Shown: positions 8,287 to 16,936 of the stretch, piece after piece
How the letters are laid out: the number at the start of each line of letters is the position of its first letter
How positions within the stretch are numbered: the stretch's first letter is position 1
NCBI GenBank assembly: GCA_946481315.1
Contig: CAMLMH010000011.1
Location: 1-64,000, forward strand
DNA length: 64,000 nucleotides
DNA from: an uncultured Bacteriovorax sp.
Lineage (GTDB): Bacteria; Bdellovibrionota; Bacteriovoracia; Bacteriovoracales; Bacteriovoracaceae
Direction: 5' to 3'
Position numbers and translations under genes: made by a program
The notes under the pieces: generated by a model
What the model was told of the DNA's origin: nothing
The model's database searches: none
The model's input: the letters and a program-made list of their open reading frames with translations, nothing else

Positions 8287-8712
8287 TTGGACAGGGAAAG
8301 CGAAAGTTCTTTTCGTTCACAATGCGTTCATTCTAAAAATGTTTTTTCACTCGCTGATTTATCACCGATTGATGAAACCTATCATAAAATAAAAAAACAT
8401 GTGGATGATTGCCGGATTTGCAGCTCGCGATATGCTCAGTTTGCTCATCAGGTAGAGGCAATGAAAATGTATATTCCAAAGCCAATGATGGATCGCGAAT
8501 CAAAAGAAAATTTTGAACGCGAAGTCAGCGAGCTTTTTAAAAATTTCAATCTGGACCGTAAATCAGCGGCTAAAGCGAAGTTGAAACAAAAAATTAAGTC
8601 AATTGATTCCGCCGGAGCCGACATTCTAGGTCATCTGACTTCAAAGACGATGTTGAAAGGCTATCTGGCAGCATTAATTGTTTTTGGTCTTCTGAAATTC
8701 TTTTTTAATTAA
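8287..8712 (+). CDS. ZAS-motif anti-sigma-like membrane protein
   Basis: 141 residues, TTG start one base after the previous stop. The motif H38-x3-C42-x2-C45 (HVDDCRIC) is that of zinc-binding anti-sigma (zf-HC2) domains, which clamp ECF sigma factors. A charged helical region (residues 60-115) is followed by a single C-terminal membrane segment (about 121-139, GYLAALIVFGLLKFFF) with only a couple of residues beyond. There is no periplasmic sensor domain, so any signal would have to come from the membrane or cytoplasm. The 3' end overlaps the convergent TonB-like gene by eight bases. Confidence 0.68.
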   Translation: MDRESESSFRSQCVHSKNVFSLADLSPIDETYHKIKKHVDDCRICSSRYAQFAHQVEAMKMYIPKPMMDRESKENFEREVSELFKNFNLDRKSAAKAKLKQKIKSIDSAGADILGHLTSKTMLKGYLAALIVFGLLKFFFN

Positions 8713-9643
8713 TCTTTAATTGATAATAAATGCTGAATTGTTTTTGGTTTTTAGTAAAAACCTTAGGCGGGTTTGGTTGATTCATTTGTTTGAGTGTTTC
8801 TTCGAAAAAGTAGTGAAGATCATCATTTGCTGATGACTTCAGAATTTTAACAGTAACAATATTTCCTTTTTCGTCGTAATCAATTTTACCAATGAGCAGG
8901 TGTTTCTGATCAAAAATACTCGCCAGGTTTGGTCGCTCCACAACGATTCGTTCATAGTTGGAATATATTTTTGAAAAGTAATTTTTATAACTCCGCACAT
9001 AGAAAGAGTAATAGGCTTTTTCATCAGAGTTGAGTTCATCTTCCGATACTCCCTCCGGCCTTTCATAACGGATCTCAAAATTAGAAATGTTGTCCATCGC
9101 TTTATTCGTCTGGCCGAAACCTTTAGTCGCTTCAGACTTCAGCACTTCTTGTTCTGGAGAAGATTTGATAACTTTTTCTACTTTTGGATTAAAGTAAAAA
9201 TGACTGCTTTTACTATTAGCGGTTGCAGCTTTTTCTCTCCCTAGCGATTGGAAATCAGCACTGGTATTGTTTTTTTGATTCGCCTGCGGGGGAGGGACTG
9301 TTTTAGGTAATTGTGGCCCCAATTTTTCTAGTGATAGTCCGGCCGTACCTTTTTTTCCCGGGACACCTGGCGGGGGAGTTGGCAAAGGACGGGGAAGGTC
9401 CGGACGCAAAAGATCTTTCGCGCCATCTTTAATACCTACTTTGCGAAAGCGTTCAACATCTTTAGGCTTAATAATTTCAATTCGATCTATTTTGAGGGGG
9501 GTTGATCTTTCATCATGCATGAGACCCAGTATTTGGGACCTGAGCGCGTCTTTCTTCACAAAAATAAACAAGACGAGGTGGATGGCCAGCGCCACTATTA
9601 AGGATATGGTTAATCGTCGGAGCTCGCCGTTATTCCTGATCAT
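8705..9643 (-). CDS. TonB-like energy transducer
   Basis: 312 residues. Short cytoplasmic N-terminus, one membrane segment (about 11-30), a Pro-rich periplasmic spacer (RPDLPRPLPTPPPGVPG at about 78-95, then TVPPPQ), and a C-terminal domain with GKIDYDEKGNIVTVKILKSS and ALKQ-like helix, matching the TonB C-terminal fold (PF03544-like). TonB proteins use the proton gradient through ExbB/ExbD to drive outer-membrane transporters. No exbBD or TonB-dependent receptor lies in the window. It could instead act in gliding/adhesion complexes that use TonB-like proteins. Confidence 0.72.
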   Translation of the reverse strand: MIRNNGELRRLTISLIVALAIHLVLFIFVKKDALRSQILGLMHDERSTPLKIDRIEIIKPKDVERFRKVGIKDGAKDLLRPDLPRPLPTPPPGVPGKKGTAGLSLEKLGPQLPKTVPPPQANQKNNTSADFQSLGREKAATANSKSSHFYFNPKVEKVIKSSPEQEVLKSEATKGFGQTNKAMDNISNFEIRYERPEGVSEDELNSDEKAYYSFYVRSYKNYFSKIYSNYERIVVERPNLASIFDQKHLLIGKIDYDEKGNIVTVKILKSSANDDLHYFFEETLKQMNQPNPPKVFTKNQKQFSIYYQLKIN

Positions 9644-9772
9644 TTCAGTATAATAACGTGAGTGCTGAAGAAAACACAGGCATTTTTTATCCTAATGTTG
9701 ACCCAAAAATGTGGGAAGGTAGAATCAAAACTGGGTCGGTCCGTCACCTAACTTTGCAAGGATTGCAATTTA

Positions 9773-11221
9773 ATGAAGAATTTAATGAATCTATTCGAAA
9801 GCAAACGCACTTTTATTGGCATGCTCGTTCTAGGGGGCCTGATTTATACATCCTACAGCATCCAGGAAAGTTCGAATAAATTAAAGAAAGTAACTAATCT
9901 CGAAAGCGGCATTCAAACCTGCTTCACACGTGTCAATCAATCCTATACAGCAAATATTCTTGGCGACAGTGCAGCAGCTTATCTGACACAAAATTTCCAG
10001 AATCTTACTGAGGAATGTTTTGCAGAAGGAATATTAAGTGTTGAAAACGGACTAAAAAATGATCTGCCAAATGTGGCAAAACTATTAAGTAACCTGGCAT
10101 CTAATGTTCACTGGTTTCATGAGGATGTTCTCGCACCGGTCAATAGCCTGGCCAAAAACGGTGAGGGAAGAGATGTCGGTTCTCGTTTTGAAAAAATTGA
10201 GACAACAAAGGATCAGATTTTAGAGTCTACCGATCAGTTCAAAGGTCAATTACATAACAAACTTAACCAGAACAAATCATTATTCGCAGTTTTTGCTACT
10301 TTGCTGACAGTTTTGATGTTTGGTGAGTACATGAATATTACTCGTCGCAGACTTTCTAATTCTGCACGTGAAAAAGAAGCCTTTGCGGAGCTTATGACTG
10401 AAAATTCAGGTGCCACCAGCGTAAAGGCAGGCGAGATTATCAAAACTGCTCTGGAACAAAATAGCCTGATTCATTGTGCCCGTTTGTTTACCAACTTCCA
10501 TCAGCACACGCTAATTGATCGCAATAAATCCAAAATTTCTTCTGAAGTTCTGGTGACTCCTGAGCAGCTTAAATCTGTCTTATCTAAAACTGAAAACCTG
10601 AGCGCAACTCTTGATAAAATTTGGGAGGATGATAGCATTGGTGTATCAGCAGATACGAAAGGATCGAAGAACTTGGAAGACGTCAATCTAGAGCAGGTAA
10701 GCTCACAGACTGTAGATATTCTGGCAGAAAAACTATTTTCACAGGGTGTTCAGCTTGATGTGAATATGGCAGAAAATCTGACAATTAAATCCCGTCAGGA
10801 AGACCTCGAGCAATCGCTTTTCCATTTGCTCACTTATGCCATTAACTCAGCCCACTCTGAAACTTCTGAAAAATCAGTTTCACTATTTGCCCATAAGCTG
10901 GGGGATGTCATCGCACTTGATCTTGTGTATTCAGGCTTGGGCTTTGATGAAGCTATTTTAAAGTCACGTGTAGGTTTACTCAATGAAGGAGCTGCAAACC
11001 TGGATGTTGATCTTCAGATTGCTCAGTCTCTTCTTCAGGATATGGACGCTAAAATACAGCTGGACAATAAGCTAAATCAAAACGGCCAGATTATTGGCGG
11101 AAGAATTAAGATTATATTCAAGACCGGCAAAACAACTGTCAAAGAACAGCAAAACGGAAAACTGGTTGATCTAAAAGTGGGAAGTAAAAAAGAAATTCTC
11201 GCGGCCATGAAAGAAGCTTAA
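9773..11221 (+). CDS. Degenerate sensor-kinase-like membrane protein
   Basis: 482 residues. Membrane segment 1 about 14-30, a helical periplasmic region (about 31-160), membrane segment 2 about 165-185 (FAVFATLLTVLMFGEYM), then a cytoplasmic region. The latter has a long helical part and a C-terminal region (about 320-450) with the look of a GHKL ATPase: SRQEDLEQSLFHLLTYAINSA resembles an N-box and is followed by alternating strands. The canonical N, G1 and G2 motifs are lost and no phospho-acceptor His box is evident. AAGGA at 9759-9763 supports this start; a second ATG at 9785 is possible. Likely a non-catalytic signalling scaffold. Confidence 0.62.
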   Translation: MKNLMNLFESKRTFIGMLVLGGLIYTSYSIQESSNKLKKVTNLESGIQTCFTRVNQSYTANILGDSAAAYLTQNFQNLTEECFAEGILSVENGLKNDLPNVAKLLSNLASNVHWFHEDVLAPVNSLAKNGEGRDVGSRFEKIETTKDQILESTDQFKGQLHNKLNQNKSLFAVFATLLTVLMFGEYMNITRRRLSNSAREKEAFAELMTENSGATSVKAGEIIKTALEQNSLIHCARLFTNFHQHTLIDRNKSKISSEVLVTPEQLKSVLSKTENLSATLDKIWEDDSIGVSADTKGSKNLEDVNLEQVSSQTVDILAEKLFSQGVQLDVNMAENLTIKSRQEDLEQSLFHLLTYAINSAHSETSEKSVSLFAHKLGDVIALDLVYSGLGFDEAILKSRVGLLNEGAANLDVDLQIAQSLLQDMDAKIQLDNKLNQNGQIIGGRIKIIFKTGKTTVKEQQNGKLVDLKVGSKKEILAAMKEA

Positions 11222-14052
11222 CGATTAATTTCAGATCTTAGAATCATAGCAATAAGGCCTTCTGTTTCAAGAAGAAGGTTTTCTTGTGTTTTTTTCAGTT
11301 CATCAAAACGCTTAGTAACACTTTCTAGTTCGGCCAGTGCAGGAACTTTAAGATTCAGCAGGATGTCGGATATGTGAACACCGACAGCATTTTGCAGAAT
11401 GAATTTCATGAAATGAATCATCAGTGCAGCAGAATGCAGATGAACAATGTCCTTATCCTGGAATTTTAAAATCAAGACGGAATCATCTTCGTTGTTTTTC
11501 ACGACCATAGAAGTTAGCGGAAGCTGCAATTCAGAAGGTGATTTAATTTTATAATCTACGAAAACGTCATTGTTTTTTTGATAAATGAGATGAGTTTTAA
11601 GTTTTACCAGCTCCTGGCTGATTAAGGGATTACAAAAGCTCAAACTTTGCGGTTTACCATCTTCAATTACTTCCAGCTGAGCCTTGAGTTGCAGTTTAAA
11701 GTGCGAAGCAAGGGAAAGCAGATGCCAAGGATAGTTTTCTGCTTCCTGGGTAAAAGCCCCTTTTAAACGCTCAAATTCTGCTTTAAGCACTTCCGGATGC
11801 ATTTCCTTTAAGTCTTCTGCCGTTTTGTCCAATAAAGCAAACCGTGCCAGCGACTGATCCGGCATGAAAACTGTTTTTAAGAAAAAGCTTGGAACCAGTA
11901 ATGATTTTAATTTTGCTTTTAATTTTGAAGGTCCATCACTCAGTTGAAGCTGAATGATCTGATGCCCCAACATTGAGGAAAAGTATTCACGAAATACATT
12001 CAGATTGATTGTAGGATATTTTGGTGAAAGACCAAAATAATGGAAAAACGCACTTCCGTATTGTTCCAGTTTGCCGCGATAAGCATCAATCGGAGTGAGT
12101 TCGAGTCTTACGTCCAGAGGATCATTTTGATTTACAATCAAGAGAAGCGGGAATTGTTTCTCAGGACCATTACGCAGTCCCAGCAATTCAGAAGCTACAC
12201 TTTTTCGGGAAGTTGATTCATCCTGGCTGATTAGTTCAACATTAAAAAATGTATCCAGCGAAGTACATGACTTAGTCAAATTTTTAAAGAAACTCGGGTG
12301 CGGTAGATGACCACTGTCCTTCGAAGTTCCCGAAGAGACAAGTTTTCCTTCGATGATCGCATCCTGATGGAATTCAAAAGAGATATCTTTATCCAGCTCG
12401 TTTACATACATAGGTGTAAGAACCGGATTTTTTGTTTTTAAGAAATTTTGAAATTCTTCAACGATTTTGTTGAATTTATTGAAGCGGGAAAGATTTCCAC
12501 GGAATTCAAAGGCCAGACAAGATTCTTTTTGCTTGCGATTTAGATCAAAAAGATGCTGGTTATTTTTTGGAGCGTGAGCATCACGCTTTGTCAGAACATA
12601 AATAAAATGGGCGATCTCTCCCTTACCTTTTAAATCTTCCAGATTGAAACTTGCTTCAACACGGAAATCCTTCAGTAATTGTTCCACGCGCTCAGAATGA
12701 CTTGGGACAAATAGTTTCTGATTACTGAAAACAAAAAGCACGGCATCTTTTTTCATCGAGGCCTTCTGGGCCTGGATCTGCTGAACAAGAAAATGGTGCG
12801 GGTTCGTTTTGGGTAACTCTGTCAGGTTTAAAACAATTCGATTGTAAAGAGTTTCACTTCCGGGCACTGCTGCCATATTAAAGAATGAAGCTTGTACCAA
12901 ACCATCTTCCGGAGACTGACGGTATTTTTCTTTCATAATTTTGCAAATGAAAGGGATGACTTCATATTTATGTTCAATGGCAATGCGAGTGAGGAAGCTT
13001 AGGAACTGAAGCTCCTGACAAATTTTAAGGAACTGACCGTCGATGAATTCCAGACCTTCAAACTCCGGACAAATCAGATTGTTCCAGTGGGAAAGTTTGA
13101 TGTTTGTTTCTTGCGCGAGCCAGTGAGATAGGGCCATGGAAGAAACGTGGTTCCCGGCAAATCGAGTGTTCATTGTTTTTGGTAAAAGACAGATTTTTTT
13201 TGAAGAAAATTGGTTTTCTTTTGCTTCGGGCTTTAACCAGGTAGGAAATTTAATGAGCATTTCATTAACCAGTAAACCAAAAGAAAGGTGAGACAATGAA
13301 TGCGAATAATTGCGGATTGAATAGATCTTATCGTCTTTAGGAGTTGAAATTAATTTGATGAGTTCAGTTAACGTGACTGTTTCAAAAGCTTCTTTTAATT
13401 TTAAAAGTTGCTCTTTGTATTCCTGGCTAGGCCGATACCAGCTGTACTGGTTGATCTGTAAAGAATCGCACAACAGTTCAGTTGAACTGTCCTTTACAAA
13501 GATTTTCCCCAGAAAAGAAAGTGGATTTAGCAGGATATCCTCGGTGATCACAATATGCTGATCGCGGGCAAGTTCCATAATGAATTTTATGCGAAAAAGA
13601 TAAATGGCCACTGCTCGGAAACAATGAATCCGGAAGAAGTTATCAATATGTTTCTTCAGGGGAGATGAATCGTCTTGCACATGTAGCCAAAAGTCCTGAT
13701 GCTGTGTCAGTAGTGTGCAATCGATCTTAGCGTACTCAGCAAACTGTAGAAATTCATTGTACGTTTGCAGCTTCATTGATTTGGAAGTTGCACACGATTT
13801 TTTGAAGAATGCCTGCGCATCAATAGAGAGGTTATTGATCGTATTTTTAACAACAATTGCCGAAGCAGTGATGAGACCTTCACCTTTCCAGCCGGGAATA
13901 AAAAATTCAGAAGGATTAAAAGCGGAAGCAGCATTTGAATACGACGATTCCGCACCACTAAAAGGTGATTCGTCGAAGCCGCTAGGGCCTATGTTTGGTC
14001 TGACGTTGTTTTGATCCAACTTTTTAATCCTAAAAAAACCAACCAATTTCAT
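11218..14052 (-). CDS. 944-residue orphan protein with faint N6-methyltransferase-like features
   Basis: Large cytoplasmic protein, no signal peptide. The middle section contains a block (about 430-530: YNRIVLNLTELPKTNP, then KKDAVLFVFSNQKLFVPS, then IAHFIYVLTKR) that runs in the same order as the NPPF motif, the 'GGR.AvVLPnGvLF' strand and the final strand of HsdM-type DNA methylases. The catalytic NPPF is replaced by NLTE and no SAM-binding FxGxG is seen. The C-terminus has a coiled coil (about 905-940) like the spacer helices of specificity subunits. These resemblances are weak. Stop codons of this gene and the preceding convergent gene overlap by four bases. Confidence 0.6.
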   Translation of the reverse strand: MKLVGFFRIKKLDQNNVRPNIGPSGFDESPFSGAESSYSNAASAFNPSEFFIPGWKGEGLITASAIVVKNTINNLSIDAQAFFKKSCATSKSMKLQTYNEFLQFAEYAKIDCTLLTQHQDFWLHVQDDSSPLKKHIDNFFRIHCFRAVAIYLFRIKFIMELARDQHIVITEDILLNPLSFLGKIFVKDSSTELLCDSLQINQYSWYRPSQEYKEQLLKLKEAFETVTLTELIKLISTPKDDKIYSIRNYSHSLSHLSFGLLVNEMLIKFPTWLKPEAKENQFSSKKICLLPKTMNTRFAGNHVSSMALSHWLAQETNIKLSHWNNLICPEFEGLEFIDGQFLKICQELQFLSFLTRIAIEHKYEVIPFICKIMKEKYRQSPEDGLVQASFFNMAAVPGSETLYNRIVLNLTELPKTNPHHFLVQQIQAQKASMKKDAVLFVFSNQKLFVPSHSERVEQLLKDFRVEASFNLEDLKGKGEIAHFIYVLTKRDAHAPKNNQHLFDLNRKQKESCLAFEFRGNLSRFNKFNKIVEEFQNFLKTKNPVLTPMYVNELDKDISFEFHQDAIIEGKLVSSGTSKDSGHLPHPSFFKNLTKSCTSLDTFFNVELISQDESTSRKSVASELLGLRNGPEKQFPLLLIVNQNDPLDVRLELTPIDAYRGKLEQYGSAFFHYFGLSPKYPTINLNVFREYFSSMLGHQIIQLQLSDGPSKLKAKLKSLLVPSFFLKTVFMPDQSLARFALLDKTAEDLKEMHPEVLKAEFERLKGAFTQEAENYPWHLLSLASHFKLQLKAQLEVIEDGKPQSLSFCNPLISQELVKLKTHLIYQKNNDVFVDYKIKSPSELQLPLTSMVVKNNEDDSVLILKFQDKDIVHLHSAALMIHFMKFILQNAVGVHISDILLNLKVPALAELESVTKRFDELKKTQENLLLETEGLIAMILRSEINR

Positions 14053-14181
14053 TTGTTATTTGGGACTAAAAGTGTGACTTAAACCGAGCGTGAAGTCATG
14101 AAAAAAAACGAAAAAATTCAACCATTTTTTTTGTTTAAGCTACTGATATGATAGGAAAAGGCTAACACCTCGACATTCTGC

Positions 14182-14209
14182 TAAAGATTTGGCCATGAGT
14201 CATCGATAA
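14182..14209 (+). promoter_or_regulatory. FliA (sigma-28)-like promoter for the acidic protein gene
   Basis: TAAAGATT (14182-14189), 12 bases, then ATCGATAA (14202-14209), close to the consensus TAAAGTTT-N11-GCCGATAA but with one extra base. The same TAAAGATT and spacing recur upstream of clpP. The ATG lies 55 bases downstream. Confidence 0.5.
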
Positions 14210-14264
14210 GTTAGTAGAAAAGGTTGAAAGTTCGTACTTTCTTTGAACGTGACTAGGGGCATCT

Positions 14265-14972
14265 ATGGGCGATATTTATGATGACATTGATGAAATTCTA
14301 AGCGCTGCAGACGCAATAGAGGATGAAACCTCTGCAGTCATGACAGAAGAAAAGAATTTTAATGAAGATGAATTGCAAGACATCATGTCTGAAATTGAAT
14401 CTCTGGAAAAAGAGTTTGGTGAATCTGAAGATGGTCCAGTAGCTATCTCTGTTAAAGATGCTGTGATGGAAGAGCTCAATGAAGACCTGGGGGAAATCAC
14501 TGATGAAGATCTTGAGGAAATCAATGCTGAGTTTAAAGCTGAAGTAGCAGAAGTTATTGCGAAGGTCGCTTTCGCTGATAGCCCGACAAAACCTTCATTG
14601 CAGGATGAAATTGAAAAAGAGCTGGAAGCCAGTCTCAAGCACACTGTTGCTGAAGCAAATACAAAAACTGAACCAAAAGCAGAAGTGCTCAAATTTGAAA
14701 CACCTAAATCAAAAACAATTTCTCCCGCCCCTCAGGCAACCGGCGATGTTTCATTTTCCGCTGTCGGTAGTATGGCCTTAACACTGGATTTTAAAATCGG
14801 TGAAGAAAATGCCAAACTTATTATTGATCCGGTCAAAGGGTTACTCGTCACACTAGCTGGTGTAGAGCTTAAAATAAATGAAACTGATGGTTGTCATGTC
14901 ACTATGGAAAACGGCATGAAATTCAGTATTCCTCTGGCAACTCTGGATAAATCAGCTAAAAAAGCAGCTTAA
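14265..14972 (+). CDS. Acidic cytoplasmic protein of unknown function
   Basis: 235 residues. The first ~110 are extremely Glu/Asp-rich and helical (DDIDEILSAADAIEDE, EDELQDIMSEIESLEKEF), followed by a Lys/Pro/Thr linker (about 125-160) and a compact C-terminal beta domain (about 163-228: LTLDFKIGEENAKLIIDP, LLVTLAGVELKIN). No signal peptide or membrane segment. The layout suggests a flexible acidic adaptor with one folded domain. It lies 17 bases upstream of rsmD and is probably cotranscribed with it from a FliA-like promoter. No family is recognised. Confidence 0.75.
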   Translation: MGDIYDDIDEILSAADAIEDETSAVMTEEKNFNEDELQDIMSEIESLEKEFGESEDGPVAISVKDAVMEELNEDLGEITDEDLEEINAEFKAEVAEVIAKVAFADSPTKPSLQDEIEKELEASLKHTVAEANTKTEPKAEVLKFETPKSKTISPAPQATGDVSFSAVGSMALTLDFKIGEENAKLIIDPVKGLLVTLAGVELKINETDGCHVTMENGMKFSIPLATLDKSAKKAA

Positions 14973-14989
14973 TTCTAGAGGAGTTTTTT

Positions 14990-15598
14990 GTGAGCATTAA
15001 AATCCTCGGCGGATTTGCCCGGGGACAGTTGCTGGATGTTCCTAAGGGAGATCTCATCCGTCCCACTTCGGTGATGTTACGCCGGAGAATCTTCGATTAT
15101 TTTCAGACTCTAGATGATGTTGTCTTTGTAGATCTATGTGCTGGTTCAGGTGCAATGGGATTTGAAGCCTGGTCACGTGGAGCGAGTAAGGTTTATCTGA
15201 ATGAGGTCAGTAAAGCAGTCATTCGTATTCTGGAAGAAAATCGTGAATCCATTCTGCTTAGAAATCATCATAAAAAAACTGGGGAAATCATTTGTTCCCA
15301 TCATCCAGCTGAGAGATGGCTGAAGACCTTTCGCTCTCAGTACGAGACTTTCAGTGATGAACAAAAATCTGAAACGATCATTTTCGTCGATCCACCTTAT
15401 TCAGAAAAAAGTGTTTATGAAGAAATTATCCGTCAGCTGACAGCAGAATCCTGGTTTTTTGGTCAACTTTGGATTGAAAGTGACCCACTGAAAGGAATAC
15501 CTAAAGAGCGCTGGGCAGAAAAAGGTCTTCATTGTGCGAAGCTCTTTGAACAAGGTGACAACTACATCTACGTGACAAATTTTCCCCAGTCTAATTAA
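14990..15598 (+). CDS. rsmD: 16S rRNA (guanine(966)-N(2))-methyltransferase RsmD
   Basis: 202 residues. It starts with the family's ILGGFARGQLLDVPKG, then RPTSVMLRRRIFDYF, the SAM-binding FVDLCAGSGAMGFEAWSRGA (about 48-67), and the catalytic DPPY (about 129-132 in IIFVDPPYSEKSVYEE). It methylates G966 of 16S rRNA in the assembled 30S subunit. GTG start, with AGAGGAG seven bases upstream. Length is normal. Confidence 0.93.
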   Translation: MSIKILGGFARGQLLDVPKGDLIRPTSVMLRRRIFDYFQTLDDVVFVDLCAGSGAMGFEAWSRGASKVYLNEVSKAVIRILEENRESILLRNHHKKTGEIICSHHPAERWLKTFRSQYETFSDEQKSETIIFVDPPYSEKSVYEEIIRQLTAESWFFGQLWIESDPLKGIPKERWAEKGLHCAKLFEQGDNYIYVTNFPQSN

Positions 15599-15645
15599 AT
15601 TATGAAATAATGAGAGAGCCTCATATTTTTAGTTCAAGGATGACT

Positions 15646-16872
15646 ATGGAATTAAGCTCGCGCGTAAAAGGAATGCAGGAAAGTGTAACCCTGAAATTAA
15701 ACTCCAAAGCCATGGAGATGAGTGAATCAGGAAAGCAGGTTTTTAATTTAACGGCAGGTCAGCTACCTTTTCGTCCACCTCAGCAATTCGTTGATGCTAT
15801 CAGAAATGAACTCGATTTTTTAAAATCATATCAATATAGCCCGGTCTCTGGTTTTACTGAGTTAAGAAAAAAAATTATTTCACACACAGAAGAAGTTCGC
15901 GGCATTCATTTTTCAAATATTGCTGATGAAACATTCGACTGCGTAATTTCCAACGGCGCTAAACACTCCATCTCCAGCATTCTTGGTGTATTAGTTAATC
16001 CCGGAGATGAAGTTATTATTATTTCTCCCTACTGGCTTTCCTATCCGGAAATGATTAAATTTTGTCATGGTGTACCGGTGGTGGTGAAATCATCAATCTT
16101 TGATGTTTTCACTCCCAGTATCGCAGATATCCGTAAAGCTATTTCTCAAAAAACTAAAGCGATTATTATTAACAGCCCTAACAATCCGGCGGGAATTCAT
16201 TACTCTGATGAATGGATGCAGGAATTTGCAGATCTGCTGGAAGAGCATCAGGACTTGTGTGTTATCAGTGACGAGATTTACTTTGAAGTTTGTTACTATG
16301 ATCCCAAGCCAACTTATTTTTATCAAAAGAATCCGGAGCTTCTTCGAAGAACTATAATTGTCGATGGTATCTCAAAGGCTTTTGCCTCAACCGGATTAAG
16401 GATAGGCTATTGTATTGGCCCCAAACAAATCTGTAAGGCCATTGAAAATCTGCAGGGGCAACTAACCAGCAGTGCAAACTCTCTCATTCAAAGGGCAATG
16501 CTCAGCTACAATTTTTCAAACTCACAGCATTTTCTGGGGCCGGTGAAAATTCATCTTCGGGACAATGCCAATGTAATCCGGGAAAAACTTAAAGAATATC
16601 ATTTGATGAAATGTTGGTATCAACCGGTTTCAGCTTTTTATTTCATGATCGATTTGTCTCAGACCGCTGTTTTTGAAAAGTACCGCAAAGATAAAAATGA
16701 CCGCAACGATTATTCTATGCAAATTTGCGAAGACATTCTTAATGAAACGGGAGTGGTTATAGTTCCGGGGACCGATTTCGGTCTGGTTAATTCTGCCCGA
16801 ATTAGTCTGGTATTGCCTAAGGAAGCGTTTACTGAGGCGATTGATCGGCTGGTCCGTTTTCTCCATGGCTGA
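15646..16872 (+). CDS. Class I/II PLP-dependent aminotransferase (aspartate aminotransferase type)
   Basis: 408 residues from the ATG at 15646, chosen because AAGGA ends five bases before it; an ATG at 15610 would add 12 residues. Fold-type I landmarks in order: FNLTAGQLPFRPP, YSPVSGFTELRKKI, VISNGAKHSI, INSPNNPAG (Asn contacting PLP), VISDEIYFEVCY, and the PLP lysine in VDGISKAFASTGLRIGY. It most resembles subgroup I-gamma aspartate aminotransferases, which may also act on other acidic or aromatic amino acids. Ends with the substrate-carboxylate Arg segment SARISLVLP. Confidence 0.88.
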   Translation: MELSSRVKGMQESVTLKLNSKAMEMSESGKQVFNLTAGQLPFRPPQQFVDAIRNELDFLKSYQYSPVSGFTELRKKIISHTEEVRGIHFSNIADETFDCVISNGAKHSISSILGVLVNPGDEVIIISPYWLSYPEMIKFCHGVPVVVKSSIFDVFTPSIADIRKAISQKTKAIIINSPNNPAGIHYSDEWMQEFADLLEEHQDLCVISDEIYFEVCYYDPKPTYFYQKNPELLRRTIIVDGISKAFASTGLRIGYCIGPKQICKAIENLQGQLTSSANSLIQRAMLSYNFSNSQHFLGPVKIHLRDNANVIREKLKEYHLMKCWYQPVSAFYFMIDLSQTAVFEKYRKDKNDRNDYSMQICEDILNETGVVIVPGTDFGLVNSARISLVLPKEAFTEAIDRLVRFLHG

Positions 16873-16936
16873 AATTGCCCCCTGATATCAAGTTTTTTCC
16901 TCTTTAGGCATAATTAATTGAAGGGGAAATCGCCTG

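Noticed and set aside
9658..9879. GTG-started 73-codon frame with a TATAAT just upstream
   Set aside because: Overlaps the better supported 482-residue gene, has no SD and a composition unlike the neighbours.
14276..14692. 138-residue minus-strand reading frame
   Set aside because: Antisense to the acidic protein; Ser-rich translation is the mirror of Glu/Asp codons. No SD.
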